Shown: in pieces, positions 28,578 through 28,686 of the stretch
Position numbering within the stretch: position 1 is the first letter of the stretch
How the letters are laid out: the number at the start of each line of letters is the position of its first letter
Assembly: GCA_047459075.1 (NCBI GenBank)
Contig: VSCH01000035.1
Location: 1-28,686, forward strand
Direction of reading: 5' to 3'
Length of the DNA: 28,686 bases
DNA from: ZC4RG19 sp017577565
GTDB taxonomy: Bacteria > Actinomycetota > Acidimicrobiia > Acidimicrobiales > VFJN01
Notes under the pieces: model-generated
Told to the model about the DNA's origin: nothing
What the model saw: only the letters and a program-made list of their open reading frames with translations
The model's database searches: none
Translations under genes and position numbers: made by a program

Positions 28578-28685
28578 CTACGTGCTGGACGGCGTCGCCG
28601 ATGTGAGCTCCTCGGCGTCGATCCGCTGCACGAGCCGGGCGAGGTCGGCTTCCCGCGCGAGGTCGATGGGGTGCAGCTCCTTCGC
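28578..28685 (-). CDS. Unidentified protein, C-terminal end (partial)
   Basis: The last 35 codons of a minus-strand gene enter the window. They read KELHPIDLAREADLARLVQR, then IDAEELTSATPSST before a TAG. The composition is a good amphipathic helix plus a short disordered tail and reads as a genuine coding end. The other two minus-strand frames give Arg/Pro-rich text. It ends 46 bases before the cobB start, so the two may be cotranscribed. No family can be assigned from this fragment. Confidence 0.5.
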   Translation of the reverse strand, partial: AKELHPIDLAREADLARLVQRIDAEELTSATPSST

Positions 28686-28686
28686 C

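Overview
The window is very G+C-rich (about three quarters by eye) with GTG starts, frequent 4-base GTGA stop/start overlaps, many probable leaderless genes and a BldD-type regulator. This indicates an actinobacterium. The mix of BldD, a single-chain AccD/AccA carboxyltransferase, scattered Tad pilus genes and leaderless genes suggests the Acidimicrobiia, but that placement is inference. No rRNA, tRNA, CRISPR array, transposase or prophage gene was seen.

Layout. (1) 1-2000, plus strand: the 3' end of a ComEC-like gene, a degenerate dihydropteroate-synthase-like gene and holA. (2) 2064-7306: rpsT (minus) diverges from lepA (plus), followed by hrcA behind a CIRCE element, dnaJ and rsmE. This is a housekeeping translation and heat-shock block. 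(3) 7462-10539, plus: a BldD-like c-di-GMP-type regulator, hemW (with no ordinary start codon) and a fused acetyl-CoA carboxyltransferase. (4) 10601-14169, minus: TadE-like and TadG-like proteins, then a leaderless operon of a membrane pseudokinase with an extracytoplasmic FG-GAP-like tail and a membrane LysM protein. (5) 14257-17343, minus: the operon phoH-ybeY-corC. (6) 17410-19592: a double Sm-like-barrel hypothetical protein, an M15 peptidase lipoprotein, a 73-residue unknown protein and an excisionase-type HTH protein. (7) 19773-22673, plus: a cpaB-cpaE pair (Tad pilus assembly) and an APH-fold kinase. (8) 22690-28686: a NylB-like serine hydrolase lipoprotein, a TIM-barrel glycosidase-like protein divergent from a TetR regulator with two palindromic operators between them, an aldehyde dehydrogenase, CobB/CbiA, and the end of one further gene.

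How it fits together. Blocks 1, 2 and 5 are conserved actinobacterial housekeeping genes. The set hrcA-dnaJ-rsmE usually continues directly into phoH-ybeY-corC, but here the two halves point at each other across about 9 kb of accessory genes. Block 4 and the cpaB-cpaE pair look like dispersed parts of a Tad-type pilus or envelope apparatus; the motor genes (cpaF, tadB, tadC) are absent. Block 8 is an accessory region whose clearest regulatory unit is the TetR/glycosidase-like divergent pair.

The most unusual items are the hemW gene whose strong ribosome binding site faces ACG codons, the catalytically dead kinase with its propeller-like tail and LysM partner, the tandem Sm-like protein, the ComEC frame that never closes before holA, and the TetR operator pair.
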